From assembly GCF_900156605.1 (NCBI RefSeq), contig NZ_FTOA01000004.1:496001-560000 (forward strand): a DNA stretch of 64,000 bases, written 5' to 3'. The stretch comes from Insolitispirillum peregrinum (lineage in GTDB: Bacteria; Pseudomonadota; Alphaproteobacteria; Rhodospirillales; Rhodospirillaceae). Each line of letters begins with the position of its first letter. Within the stretch, counting starts at the first letter, position 1. Positions 16,019 through 24,517 of the stretch are shown here, piece after piece. The notes beneath the pieces were generated by a model, which did no database searches, was not told the DNA's origin, and saw only the letters and a list, made by a program, of their open reading frames with translations. A program made the translations under genes and the position numbers.

Positions 16019-17908
16019 TCATGCATGTTTAACGCTTGCCGCTTTGCCCAGAATTTTCGTAAGCATTTCAGGCACTACACCTGCCGATCGAAGTGTTGCA
16101 GCCCTGTAAGCAAGACAATTCTTGGAAAGATTTATTCCCGCCTCAGATTCAATAACGTTACATGAAACAATCCATTCAGGCCATTTATTCGATAAAAAAG
16201 ATTCTAGATTGTCATGAAACATTGCAACAAAATCAAATACATTATCAGATGGAAAATCATCCTCAGGTAACCCAAAGTATTTTAATAATGCTCTATTTTC
16301 TTTTGCACATTTATTTCGTTCATTATCTATGTCATTTTGACTCTTATTATTACGCCTTGCTCGATCTTCGAAACCACCATCTGCATCAAACAGTGCGTAG
16401 ACTGGCACACCAACAGATTTGAGAATCGCATGTGCGAGAGGTATCGATGTCTTGCTTCCCACAGGAATGATCGAGATACCGGCTACCTCAAGAGCGCCTG
16501 GGGAGGTCCGGTCGCCGATCCCGTAAAACACAGAAGCTTCGGTGAGCCCTTCCACAAGTAAGGCACCATTCGCGAAGAGTGCAATCGCAAGCTGATCGGC
16601 CACATTATGGTCGAGCCTACGATCGACCACATCGCCATTCACTGTTCCATTAAGCCTAACTTTCACATCCTCAACCGTGGCAAAGTGAACCGTTACCATC
16701 GGAACTACGTCACTTGATCTCGTCAGCCGTCTGATTTGATGGAAGTATCGCGCCTCCAAGAAGTAGGGGCTATGCGTGGCATAAGCCACTTGGATGCGTT
16801 TGCCATCATCCTCAGCGAGCGACCTGAGTACCTTCGCGAAGGCCTGCGCCTGGATCGGGTGTTGAAAAAGCTCCGGCTCCTCAATTGCCAAACAAATGAC
16901 TCCCTCGGTCGAAGCCGCACCCGACTGCGCCAAGAGTTGCAGAGCCGAGATCAACAATGTGCGCTGAAAGCCATGCCCTTGACGCTCTACCGCAGTTTCG
17001 GTAGTGCCGTCGAGCACAGCCACATCGAATGTTGTACGTGGTGCCTTGAGTTCCACTTCAGCCGGAGAAACCGTGATTGCCCGGCCAGGAGCATAGGCTG
17101 TGACAACTGCATTGAGCTGCTCTGTCATGATACCAATCTGCCCCTTGAATTTCTCTTCATAAACCCTTTGCTGCTTTGCTCGTGACTCTGCAACGATCTC
17201 AGCGATTGCCTCATCAGCGGCAGTTCGGTCAATCGAACGCTCAAGGATTCTCCCGATAATGCTTGCCTTGCCGTCGATGGACTCCTCACTTGCCCGAAGG
17301 TCGGCTGTCACCAAAACGAAGTCGAAAAGCCCGCTCATCTTGCCGCCGCTATTGAACCCGAAAAAATTGGTTTGCAAAGCTTCAGGCATATCGAGAAGTT
17401 GATCAATGTGTGCCGCTTCCCAAGCTGTAATCGCCTGCTCCACAGCCGAGCCGGTGTTCGCAGCAGGAAGTCCCAGCCCCGGTTGCTCGCGCCTAAGGGT
17501 GGTATACGCCTCTTTCTTCGCAGTCGCACTGCCTGCCGCCTTGATGGCATTGAAAGCTTGGAATCCCTTTGCATTCGCGGAAAGCATATCAGTGCCATCG
17601 GGGAATCGGCGCTTCCATGCAGTGAATGTGGCGGCTCCTTCCGGTGCGTACTTTCCAAGCGCCTCACGATCATTTTCGGTGAGATCTGCAAAAGTAACTT
17701 GGACCTCGATCTCTTCGTCCGTTGCCCCAAAAGAGCAATCCTTCTCCGTCAGGGAACCCGGTTTACCGTTGAAGAACCAGTCGAGTGCACGAAGAACTGT
17801 TGACTTACCAGCACCGTTCGGCCCGATGAAGGTCGTAATGAAATCGAACGGTATCGTCACGTCTTTCAACGCGCGAAAGTTGCAGATACGGACAGATTGG
17901 ATCTTCAT
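16019..17908 (-). CDS. OLD-family ATP-dependent nuclease (ATPase-TOPRIM)
   Basis: A 629-residue protein with AGGAG before the ATG at 17908. The N-terminal ABC/SMC-type ATPase starts MKIQSVRICNFRALKDV with Walker A GPNGAGKST near residue 31; an ABC-like Walker B with CLAIEEPELFQHP lies near 340, then an H-loop ATHSPYF. The C-terminal TOPRIM nuclease has LLVEGLTEASVF (catalytic glutamate) and YALFDADGG (metal-binding aspartates). It is a class 1, stand-alone OLD protein: there is no UvrD-like GajB partner next to it. Known relatives act in phage defence. The gene is much richer in A/T than its surroundings and lies between the two copies of a 148 bp repeat, so it is an acquired defence-type gene. 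Confidence 0.85.
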   Translation of the reverse strand: MKIQSVRICNFRALKDVTIPFDFITTFIGPNGAGKSTVLRALDWFFNGKPGSLTEKDCSFGATDEEIEVQVTFADLTENDREALGKYAPEGAATFTAWKRRFPDGTDMLSANAKGFQAFNAIKAAGSATAKKEAYTTLRREQPGLGLPAANTGSAVEQAITAWEAAHIDQLLDMPEALQTNFFGFNSGGKMSGLFDFVLVTADLRASEESIDGKASIIGRILERSIDRTAADEAIAEIVAESRAKQQRVYEEKFKGQIGIMTEQLNAVVTAYAPGRAITVSPAEVELKAPRTTFDVAVLDGTTETAVERQGHGFQRTLLISALQLLAQSGAASTEGVICLAIEEPELFQHPIQAQAFAKVLRSLAEDDGKRIQVAYATHSPYFLEARYFHQIRRLTRSSDVVPMVTVHFATVEDVKVRLNGTVNGDVVDRRLDHNVADQLAIALFANGALLVEGLTEASVFYGIGDRTSPGALEVAGISIIPVGSKTSIPLAHAILKSVGVPVYALFDADGGFEDRARRNNKSQNDIDNERNKCAKENRALLKYFGLPEDDFPSDNVFDFVAMFHDNLESFLSNKWPEWIVSCNVIESEAGINLSKNCLAYRAATLRSAGVVPEMLTKILGKAASVKHA

Positions 17909-17992
17909 TTTCGCTCCTGTTCCTTGTAGCCAAGGCCTATTCTCTCAATAGTAGAAACAGAGCATATTTACCCCTTCTCCGCCACGATCAAT

Positions 17993-18805
17993 TCACTGGC
18001 CGGAAGGCGACACCGCCGCCGTTCCTCCGGCATAGCCCAGCCGCGCGGACAAATCGGTGGCGGCGTGGCGCAGGTCGGCAATCAGCGGGCCGTCAAGGCC
18101 CATGTCCAGCGTCCCCTGCACCCCGACCACCACCAGCGCCATCGATATTTCGCCCTTGAAGTTGAACACCGGAGCGGCGGCGGCTTCGACACCCTCGGCG
18201 AAATAGCCTTCGCTGATGGTGGCAATACCGGTGCGCCGCACCTCGTCCAGCATCGCTTCGGCACGGGCGCGGGTGCGGATGGCGTCGGGCAGGGTCAGGG
18301 TTTTCAGTTCATCGGCCAGCAGCGGATCGATTTTGGCCTTCGGCATGAACGCCCCGAACACCCGCCCGCCAGCACTGTTCAGCAGATGCAGGTGTACACC
18401 GGTCACCACGTTGACCGTGATCGGGCGGCGGGGCCGTTCCCAGCGGACGATCACCGGCCCACGGTCGGCCCACACCGCCAGCGCCACCGTCTGGTTCAAC
18501 TGGTCGCGCAGATCGGAAATCGCCGCCACCCCCAGCCGGATGCGGTCCAGCCGGTCAATCGCCACCAGCCCGATGCGCAGGGCGAACTGGCCGATGTCAT
18601 AGCGCGAGGTCAGCGGGTCCTGTTCGACCAGCCCGGCGCGGATCAGGCTGACCAGATAGCGGTGGACCTTCGGCGGCGACATGCCAGCGGCGGCGGCGAT
18701 GTCTTTCAGCATCATCGACCGGTGCCCGGCGACCATCGCTTTCAGGATGCTCATGCCGATTTCCAGCGACTGCACGCCCTGCTTTCCGTCCAGTTCGTCG
18801 TCCAT
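17993..18805 (-). CDS. IclR-family transcriptional regulator
   Basis: The ATG at 18805 (MDDELDGKQ) follows GGGAGG by five bases; an upstream ATG is less well placed. The 270-residue protein has an N-terminal IclR winged helix (SLEIGMSILKAMVAG, MLKDIAAAAGMSPPKVHRYLVSLIRAGLVEQ) and a C-terminal effector domain with SEGYFAEGVEAAAAPVF. It is the last gene of the minus-strand operon oxygenase-reductase-paaX-iclR, 44 bases after paaX, so it probably takes part in controlling aromatic catabolism. Its last 49 codons are duplicated at 15.6 kb, and the copy here is the intact one. Confidence 0.9.
   Translation of the reverse strand: MDDELDGKQGVQSLEIGMSILKAMVAGHRSMMLKDIAAAAGMSPPKVHRYLVSLIRAGLVEQDPLTSRYDIGQFALRIGLVAIDRLDRIRLGVAAISDLRDQLNQTVALAVWADRGPVIVRWERPRRPITVNVVTGVHLHLLNSAGGRVFGAFMPKAKIDPLLADELKTLTLPDAIRTRARAEAMLDEVRRTGIATISEGYFAEGVEAAAAPVFNFKGEISMALVVVGVQGTLDMGLDGPLIADLRHAATDLSARLGYAGGTAAVSPSGQ
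17995..18142. repeat. Right copy of 148 bp direct repeat (iclR 3' end)
   Basis: The partner of 15603-15750, with 98% identity. In this copy it forms the true 3' end of the complete iclR gene. Sequence to the left is the A/T-rich islet carrying the OLD gene, so this is the right boundary. Confidence 0.9.
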
Positions 18806-18849
18806 GGCCGCCTCCCGCTGCGTCAATTGAGGTTGGTGATGCCGAGCTT

Positions 18850-19812
18850 TTACCCTGCCCGGTGCAGGGACAGCAACGGATCATCATCACGAAAGCGGGC
18901 CAGCAGGGTCGGGCCAGCCACCGGTACCGACCCGTCAGCCAGCGACAGATGCTGATCAAGGTGGCGTTCCGACGGCCCCAGCAGGCGGCGGTAAATGTCC
19001 TTGCACAACAGGCGCACCCGCTGCCCCGGCCAGTCGGTTGGCAGCAGGACTTCCGGCAGTTCCGGGTCACGCAGCAGCAGGCGGCGATAGTCGTGAATCA
19101 GCAGGGTACGGACCAGAAAGGCATCTTCGTCGCGCAGCCCGGCGCTGGCATCGCCGCTCAGCGCCACCAGCAGCGGCAGATAGGTGGCGGCAAACCGTTC
19201 ATAGGCCGCCGACAGGTCGCCCAGATCCCACGCCTGTTCGGCAATGTCCTTGTTCGACGCCGACAGGCCGGTGCGGGCGTCGGCGGCCTGCAACGGCATC
19301 AGGTTTTTCAGGTACGGCCCCAGACCATCGGCCACCAGCCCGTCAAAGGCCGCCGCCAGATCGGCCCCCGGATGGATGAAGCAGCCGTCATTCAACGCCC
19401 CGAAGCCCTGCCAGAACAGGGCGCGGCGGATGTGCTCGCGTTCCTTGGCGGTCAGCTCGCCAATCAGGAAAATCAGCCGCCAGCGCCGGTCCCACTCCGG
19501 GGCCTGCGCGGCATAAATCAGCCGCGAGGCGTCCTCGAACCGCCGCCGTCCACTGTCGCTGAGGGCATAATTCGACCGGCGGCCCTGCGTGGTCGCCTCC
19601 AGCCAGCCGTCTTTCACCAGCCGGAAAACAGCGGTGCGCACCAGCCGTTCGTTCAGCCCGAGCGGCTCCAGCAGGCGGATCAGGCTGCCCAGCCAGACGG
19701 TGCCACCACGCGGCAGCACCGCATCACCGAACAGCGAGATGATCAGGGAGCCTGCCTGCACGCTGCGTTGCTGACGAAAGGCATCAAGGTGCTGGTCAAT
19801 CGGCCCAAGCAT
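18850..19812 (-). CDS. paaX: PaaX, phenylacetate catabolism repressor
   Basis: About 320 residues from ATG 19812. It has the PaaX arrangement: an N-terminal winged helix (GSLIISLFGDAVLPRGGTVWLGSLIRLLEPLGLNERLVRTAVFRLVKDGWLEA), the RRSNYALS segment, a central domain starting WDRRWRLIFL, and a C-terminal region with FLVRTLLIHDYRRLLLRDPELPEVLLPTDWPG, a PaaX hallmark. Members repress paa operons and are released by phenylacetyl-CoA. It lies downstream of the oxygenase-reductase pair in one operon and about 3 kb from the divergent paaN promoter. Confidence 0.9.
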   Translation of the reverse strand: MLGPIDQHLDAFRQQRSVQAGSLIISLFGDAVLPRGGTVWLGSLIRLLEPLGLNERLVRTAVFRLVKDGWLEATTQGRRSNYALSDSGRRRFEDASRLIYAAQAPEWDRRWRLIFLIGELTAKEREHIRRALFWQGFGALNDGCFIHPGADLAAAFDGLVADGLGPYLKNLMPLQAADARTGLSASNKDIAEQAWDLGDLSAAYERFAATYLPLLVALSGDASAGLRDEDAFLVRTLLIHDYRRLLLRDPELPEVLLPTDWPGQRVRLLCKDIYRRLLGPSERHLDQHLSLADGSVPVAGPTLLARFRDDDPLLSLHRAG

Positions 19813-19918
19813 GACAGCCACAACCAAAAACTGTTGAAATCGTCCCCACCCTAATCATAAACATCCTTTCCTGCCAAGCTGCTGTCTGGTCGTCGGCCGC
19901 AAGCTGTCCTGTTTTTCA

Positions 19919-20962
19919 TCATCCAAACGTGCTGCTGGCGTCATCCTGCACGACATCCTGACAAAAGAACCCCTCGGTATGGGTCATCGCCGCCTGTGCC
20001 TTCAGGCTCTGTGCCGTTGCCACACAGGTTTCCACAAAGGCCGGACTGCCCGCCACAAACACGCTGTGCTTCGACAGGTCGGGGAACAGCAGCGGCAGCA
20101 CCCGGTCCAGCCGCCCATTCAGGTGGTCGGGGTGCTGTTCGCGGGTCAGGGTGATCTTGAAATCAAAGTTGCGGTGCTTGGTCCGCCACCACACCAGCAT
20201 CCCCAGCCCATAGACATCGTCGAGCGTGCGGGCGGAAATCACCAGCGTCACCGGCTTGCGATAGCCGCGCCGCAGGGCCGCTTCGGCCAGGGCCAGAATC
20301 GGCGCCAGTCCGGTCCCGGCCGCCAGACAGAGAACCGGCGTATCAACCGACGGATCGCCGATGAAGGTGCCATAGGCCCCGGAGACCTTCACCACGCCAC
20401 CAATCTGCACCGTGTCATGCAGCCAGACACTGGTGCGGCCATCGTCGGCCCGCGCTACCTGCAACACGATCTCGCCATCGGGGCGCGGAGCATTGGCAAT
20501 CGAATAGGCCCGTGCCGGAATGCCGTTCTGCGCATCACCGATGGTGAGGTACTGGCCCGGCCAGTAGCGGATCGGCTGGCCCACCGGCCGCAGGCGGATT
20601 TCCATCACCCGCGCCGCAATCAGCCGCTTGTCCACCACCACACAGGTAACATTTTCCCGTGGCGGGAACAGCTTGGGGCGGGCGTCCTCGGTGCCCCATT
20701 CGATCACCAGTTCATCGGAAATCGGCTTGGCCATGCACATCAGGCCATAGCCATGGCGGCGTTCATCCTGCGACAGCGCCATGTCCAGCACCATCCCCTG
20801 ATCGAACTGCCCGGACAGCACCTTGACCTTGCATTCGCCACAGGCCCCGGCGCGACAGTTGTTCGGCAGGGCATAGCCAGCCTTTTCCAGCGCCATCAGC
20901 ACCGTATCACCCGACGTGCAATCCACCGACTTGCCCGAAGGCTGCATCACGATCCGTGCCAT
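19919..20962 (-). CDS. Ferredoxin-NAD(P)H oxidoreductase subunit of a diiron oxygenase
   Basis: The start at 20962 (MARIVMQPSG) has AAAGGG seven bases upstream; the frame is open up to 21268 but that part is repeat DNA. The 347-residue protein has an N-terminal plant-type [2Fe-2S] domain with cysteines at about 36, 41, 44 and 76, then a flavin domain (RAYSIANAP near 151) and an NAD-binding domain (LCLAAGTGLAP near 211). This is the order found in BenC/MmoC-type reductases. The canonical PaaE reductase has the ferredoxin domain at the C-terminus, so this is not an ordinary PaaE. It would pass electrons from NAD(P)H to the diiron protein encoded just upstream. Confidence 0.85.
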   Translation of the reverse strand: MARIVMQPSGKSVDCTSGDTVLMALEKAGYALPNNCRAGACGECKVKVLSGQFDQGMVLDMALSQDERRHGYGLMCMAKPISDELVIEWGTEDARPKLFPPRENVTCVVVDKRLIAARVMEIRLRPVGQPIRYWPGQYLTIGDAQNGIPARAYSIANAPRPDGEIVLQVARADDGRTSVWLHDTVQIGGVVKVSGAYGTFIGDPSVDTPVLCLAAGTGLAPILALAEAALRRGYRKPVTLVISARTLDDVYGLGMLVWWRTKHRNFDFKITLTREQHPDHLNGRLDRVLPLLFPDLSKHSVFVAGSPAFVETCVATAQSLKAQAAMTHTEGFFCQDVVQDDASSTFG

Positions 20963-20994
20963 TGTCTGGCCCTTTCTTTTGTTGAAACCACCCT

Positions 20995-21094
20995 GGAGCA
21001 TTTTCCGTTCTCTCTGGATCACTTCAAATGCTCTAACATGTTGTATTTTCAGCAAATATGTCGTCGCAGATGGAGCCATCTGCTCGGGATTTGC
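20995..21094. repeat. Composite intergenic repeat, D-A type (copy 1)
   Basis: A TAGAGCATTT-like palindromic unit (20995-21036), about 15 A/T-rich bases and a palindromic unit with CAGATGG/CCATCTG core (21052-21094). The same order and spacing occurs at 43643-43743. It lies between the oxygenase and reductase genes of one operon. Confidence 0.7.
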
Positions 21095-21202
21095 TCTAGA
21101 GCAGCGTGCGTTCAATCTGACGCAGGCACGCTGCTCTAACCTTTTGTTCTGTCGCATTGTTTTTTTTGCGAAAACCGGTTCCCACTTTTCGCACAATGCT
21201 CC
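21095..21202. repeat. MITE-like repeat B (copy 1)
   Basis: About 105 bases with imperfect ends TAGAGCAGCGTGCG and, at the other side, CGCACAATGCTCCA. Inside are a stem from the AGCAGCGTGC and GCACGCTGCT arms and a GCGAAAA/TTTTCGC stem. Copies at 34783-35075 (split) and 46315-46417. Confidence 0.75.
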
Positions 21203-21268
21203 AAACGCCGGAGCGCTCCCCCGCGGGAACACGCAGGAGGGCACTCCGTCACTCCCTCTGATCCGCAA

Positions 21269-22297
21269 TCAGAACACCGGAATGATGTCGTCCATCTCGG
21301 TGTCCGACACTTCTTCGCCGGTAATGTCCACTTCCGGGATGGCCGGGAACGGGATGTTGTAGCGGTCGAGCACACCCTTCAGGTTGATGATGGCGTTGCG
21401 CCAGTTTTCCTTCTTGGCCTCGTAGGTCGGGATGCCAAAGCCAGCCCCGCGCGCCACTTCTTCGGCTTCGCGCTGGTTGTCGATGAAGTCGGCGGGCAGA
21501 TCCCAGAAGTCCATCGGCGGCTCGAACAGCACCGCTGACAGGAACAGGTAACCGGCGCGGATCTGCTTGGTGATCACCGACTTGTTGTCCGGGCCCATCT
21601 TGGGGTAGTCGCGTTCCATCACCGCCATGCAGATCGCCATGTGGCGGCCTTCGTCGCGGCCAATGTTGCGGAAGGCTTCCTTGAACACCAGCTCGCGCGA
21701 GTTGTCGAACATCTGCTTGAAGATGGTCGCCGCCGCAATTTCCCCCATCAGGAACGAGCTGAACAGCACTGCCAGATCATAGCGCGGCACCGCGCTCTTG
21801 TAGCCGGTCCAGTAACGGCCACCGTTGTAATAGAGCCAGCGGGCATTCTTTTGCAGGCGCTTGCCCAGCTCGGTTTTCGGCTCGTAGGTCAGCGGGTCGG
21901 GATGACCAAGGAATTTGGTGATCGCCAGACCGCACATGATTTCGTGGTTCTGCTCGTCGCGGGTGACCGAGAAGAAGCACTTGCGCACCGGGTCTTCCTC
22001 GTGGACCTCATAGGTCTTGACCAGCGCTTCGGCAAACACCGGCGGGGCCGACGCGTCGAACACCGACAGCAGGGTCCACCAGTAGGCAATCGATTCGCGC
22101 TCTTCCCAGCTATAGCTGTCGAGATCAAGGGTATCCCACGGCAGCTTTTCCGGGTCCCAGTTTTCGCGCAGCGATGCTTCCCACACTTCCTGCAGCTTGG
22201 CGGTGTGCGACTGCCAGGACAACGGATAGACGTTCGGCTGCGGCGTTTCCGGCGGCAGTTCCATCACGTCGGACAGGCGCTCTTTGAGAATAGACAT
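21269..22297 (-). CDS. Ferritin-like diiron oxygenase in the paa cluster
   Basis: The ATG at 22297 (MSILKERL) follows GGGAGG; a second ATG eight codons upstream is less likely. The 342-residue protein is helical with a complete set of candidate diiron ligands: E90, E115-x2-H118 (DEQNHE), E186 (LMGEIAAA) and E216-x2-H219 (RDEGRH). This four-helix carboxylate-bridged pattern is that of the ferritin/RNR-R2/monooxygenase superfamily. It is not recognisably PaaA, PaaC or BoxB by sequence. It is followed by a dedicated reductase and paaX, and is divergent from paaN, where paaABCDE would be expected. Ring oxidation of phenylacetyl-CoA or a related thioester is a reasonable but unproven role. Confidence 0.7.
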   Translation of the reverse strand: MSILKERLSDVMELPPETPQPNVYPLSWQSHTAKLQEVWEASLRENWDPEKLPWDTLDLDSYSWEERESIAYWWTLLSVFDASAPPVFAEALVKTYEVHEEDPVRKCFFSVTRDEQNHEIMCGLAITKFLGHPDPLTYEPKTELGKRLQKNARWLYYNGGRYWTGYKSAVPRYDLAVLFSSFLMGEIAAATIFKQMFDNSRELVFKEAFRNIGRDEGRHMAICMAVMERDYPKMGPDNKSVITKQIRAGYLFLSAVLFEPPMDFWDLPADFIDNQREAEEVARGAGFGIPTYEAKKENWRNAIINLKGVLDRYNIPFPAIPEVDITGEEVSDTEMDDIIPVF

Positions 22298-22823
22298 GGT
22301 GCCTCCCTGGGACACAGACAAAGGATATGGATGATTTTGTTGGAGCCTGATCGGTGGCAGCCCTGCGCCGGTGGCAAATGCCGGTGGCAGGCGGGACGAT
22401 TGCGGGGGAAACCGCAGATCCCGGATCAGGAGGAGTCGTTTGCTCGCCCTTCTTTTATGATACCGATTTCTTCATTGAGTCAACATTATCTGTATCATTT
22501 TTTCAAAGAAAATATGCTGCACCGCACAGCGCACCTTTTCTTTTCGCAGCTGCAAAAATTACATAATTCATAATCAATTGCCTAATTGATAATTTTTTTA
22601 TCAACTAACTTATTGAAATACATTTATTTATTTTAAAGCCAAAAAATTCCGTCGAAAAAACAGTTACCACTGCATCCAAAAATACGATACACAGGAAAAA
22701 GAGTTTCGCGCCACATGTGCATCATAAAAAGGTTCCCCGACGGAACCCCGGCGACCGCTCTGTCCCGTCCTCGCCTGCATCATGTCGCCCAGCTCCCTGC
22801 CGACCTGCCATTATGAGGAAGCC
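22298..22823. promoter_or_regulatory. AT-rich divergent control region of the phenylacetate cluster
   Basis: About 525 bases separate the oxygenase operon from paaN, A/T-rich in the right two thirds. It contains an ATGATAC (22457-22463) to GTATCAT (22492-22498) inverted repeat with a 28-base spacer, and overlapping palindromes ATCAATT/AATTGAT (22573-22590) and TTGATAA/TTATCAA (22586-22604). These are candidate PaaX or IclR operators. A GAGGAAG before 22824 fixes the paaN start. Confidence 0.5.
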
Positions 22824-24491
22824 ATGCCCCATCCGATGTTCGACAAGCACCGCGCCACCCTGGATGCCGCCGTTCACGCCATCCATCAGCGTGGCTACTG
22901 GTCGCCCTATGCCGAATCCCCCAGTCCCCGGGCCTATGGCGACGGCGCAGACAGCGCAGGCAAGCAGGCTTTTGACGCCCTGCTCGGCCAGCAGTTCGCC
23001 CTTGAGCAGCCAGGACAGCGCGGCTGGCTGGGCGGGGAACGCTCGCCCTATGGGGCAACGCTGGAGGTCAGCTATCCGCTGTGCGACATGCAGACCCTGC
23101 TGGAGGCGGCACAAACGGCGATGGCCGGATGGCAGGACATCGGTCCCGATGGCCGCGCCGGGGTGTGCCTTGAAATGCTCGACCGGCTCAACCGCCACAG
23201 CTTCACCCTTGCCCATGCGGTGATGATGACCACCGGGCAGGGCTGGATGATGGCCTTTCAGGCCGGTGGCCCGCACGCGCAGGATCGCGGTCTTGAGGCG
23301 GTCGCCTATGGCTGGCGCGAGCAGAGCACCATCCCCGCCGAAGCGGTGTGGGAAAAGCCACAGGGCAAGAACCCGCCGCTGGTGATGAAAAAGCATTTCC
23401 AGATCGTCGGGCGCGGGGTGGCGGTGGTGGTCGGCTGTGGCACCTTCCCCACCTGGAACACCTATCCCGGCCTGTTCGCCGCCCTCGTCACCGGCAACCC
23501 GGTGATCATCAAGCCGCACAGCAACGCCATCCTGCCCGCCGCCCTCACCGTGCGGGTGCTGCGCGAGGTGCTGCGCGAACAGGGGCTGGACCCCAATCTG
23601 GTGTCGCTGTTCCTCGGGGAAACCCGCACCGACACGCAGGCGCTGGTCACCCATCCGGCGGTCGCCTCGGTCGATTTCACCGGCAGTTCGGTGTTCGGGA
23701 ACTGGCTGCTGAGCAATTGCCGACAGGCGCGGGTTTACGCCGAGCTGGCCGGGGTCAACACCGTGGTGATCGACTCCACCGACTCCTATAAGGCGATGCT
23801 GCGCAATCTGGCCTTCACCCTGTCGCTGTACAGCGGCCAGATGTGTACCACCACCCAGGCGATTCTGGTTCCCGCCGACGGCATCCGCACCGAAGACGGC
23901 CCGAAGAGCTACGACGAGGTGTGCGCTGATCTGGCAAAGGCCATCAGCGGTTTCCTGTCCAAGCCCGAAGTGGCCCACGCCGTTCTGGGGGCGATCCAGT
24001 CCGCTGACACCCTCGCCCGCATTGAAGATGCCAATGCCGGGCGGTTCGGCTCGGTGATCCTGCCGTCGCAAAAGCTCGACAACCCCGATTATCCACAGGC
24101 CGAGGTCCGTACCCCGGTGCTGCTGTCCTGCGATGCCACCGACGACGCCGCCTATATGGAAGAACGCTTCGGGCCGATCAGCTTTGTGGTGAAGGTCGCC
24201 AACCGCGCCGACCTGCCGACCCTGACCGAACGCATCGTGCGCACCCACGGCGCGCTGACCGTCGGCCTGTACAGCAGCGATCCGGCAATGACCGATGCCG
24301 TCACCGCCGCCACCGTGCGCAGCCGGGTGGCGCTGTCGATCAACCTGACCGGCGGGGTGTTCGTCAACCAGTCGGCGGCCTATTCCGACTATCACGGCAC
24401 CGGGGGTAATCCGGCGGCCAATGCCTCCTATAGCAACTCGGCCTTTGTGGCGGATCGTTTCTGTGTGGTCCAACGTCGGTATCATCTGTGA
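22824..24491 (+). CDS. paaN: PaaN-type aldehyde dehydrogenase of phenylacetate degradation
   Basis: The start at 22824 (MPHPMFDKH) has GAGGAAG five bases upstream and gives 555 residues, the length of PaaN. It carries the aldehyde dehydrogenase fold with GRGVAVVVGCGTFPTWNTYPGLFAAL, VDFTGSSVFGNWL, YAELAGVN (general-base glutamate) and SGQMCTTTQ (nucleophilic cysteine). The PaaN clade is proposed to oxidise the ring-opened semialdehyde to 3-oxo-5,6-dehydrosuberyl-CoA. Unlike PaaZ of E. coli there is no C-terminal MaoC hydratase domain, so ring opening of oxepin-CoA must be done by another protein. First gene of the plus-strand operon. Confidence 0.85.
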   Translation: MPHPMFDKHRATLDAAVHAIHQRGYWSPYAESPSPRAYGDGADSAGKQAFDALLGQQFALEQPGQRGWLGGERSPYGATLEVSYPLCDMQTLLEAAQTAMAGWQDIGPDGRAGVCLEMLDRLNRHSFTLAHAVMMTTGQGWMMAFQAGGPHAQDRGLEAVAYGWREQSTIPAEAVWEKPQGKNPPLVMKKHFQIVGRGVAVVVGCGTFPTWNTYPGLFAALVTGNPVIIKPHSNAILPAALTVRVLREVLREQGLDPNLVSLFLGETRTDTQALVTHPAVASVDFTGSSVFGNWLLSNCRQARVYAELAGVNTVVIDSTDSYKAMLRNLAFTLSLYSGQMCTTTQAILVPADGIRTEDGPKSYDEVCADLAKAISGFLSKPEVAHAVLGAIQSADTLARIEDANAGRFGSVILPSQKLDNPDYPQAEVRTPVLLSCDATDDAAYMEERFGPISFVVKVANRADLPTLTERIVRTHGALTVGLYSSDPAMTDAVTAATVRSRVALSINLTGGVFVNQSAAYSDYHGTGGNPAANASYSNSAFVADRFCVVQRRYHL

Positions 24492-24517
24492 TCGATCACC
24501 ACTGTCACGAGGACACC

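Noticed and set aside
16019-17908. OLD gene considered as part of a Gabija (GajAB) system
   Set aside because: No UvrD-like helicase gene lies beside it; only a stand-alone class 1 OLD protein can be supported.
20963-21268. 102-codon N-terminal extension of the reductase
   Set aside because: The sequence is made of intergenic repeats also found elsewhere; the start at 20962 has a ribosome site and begins the ferredoxin domain properly.
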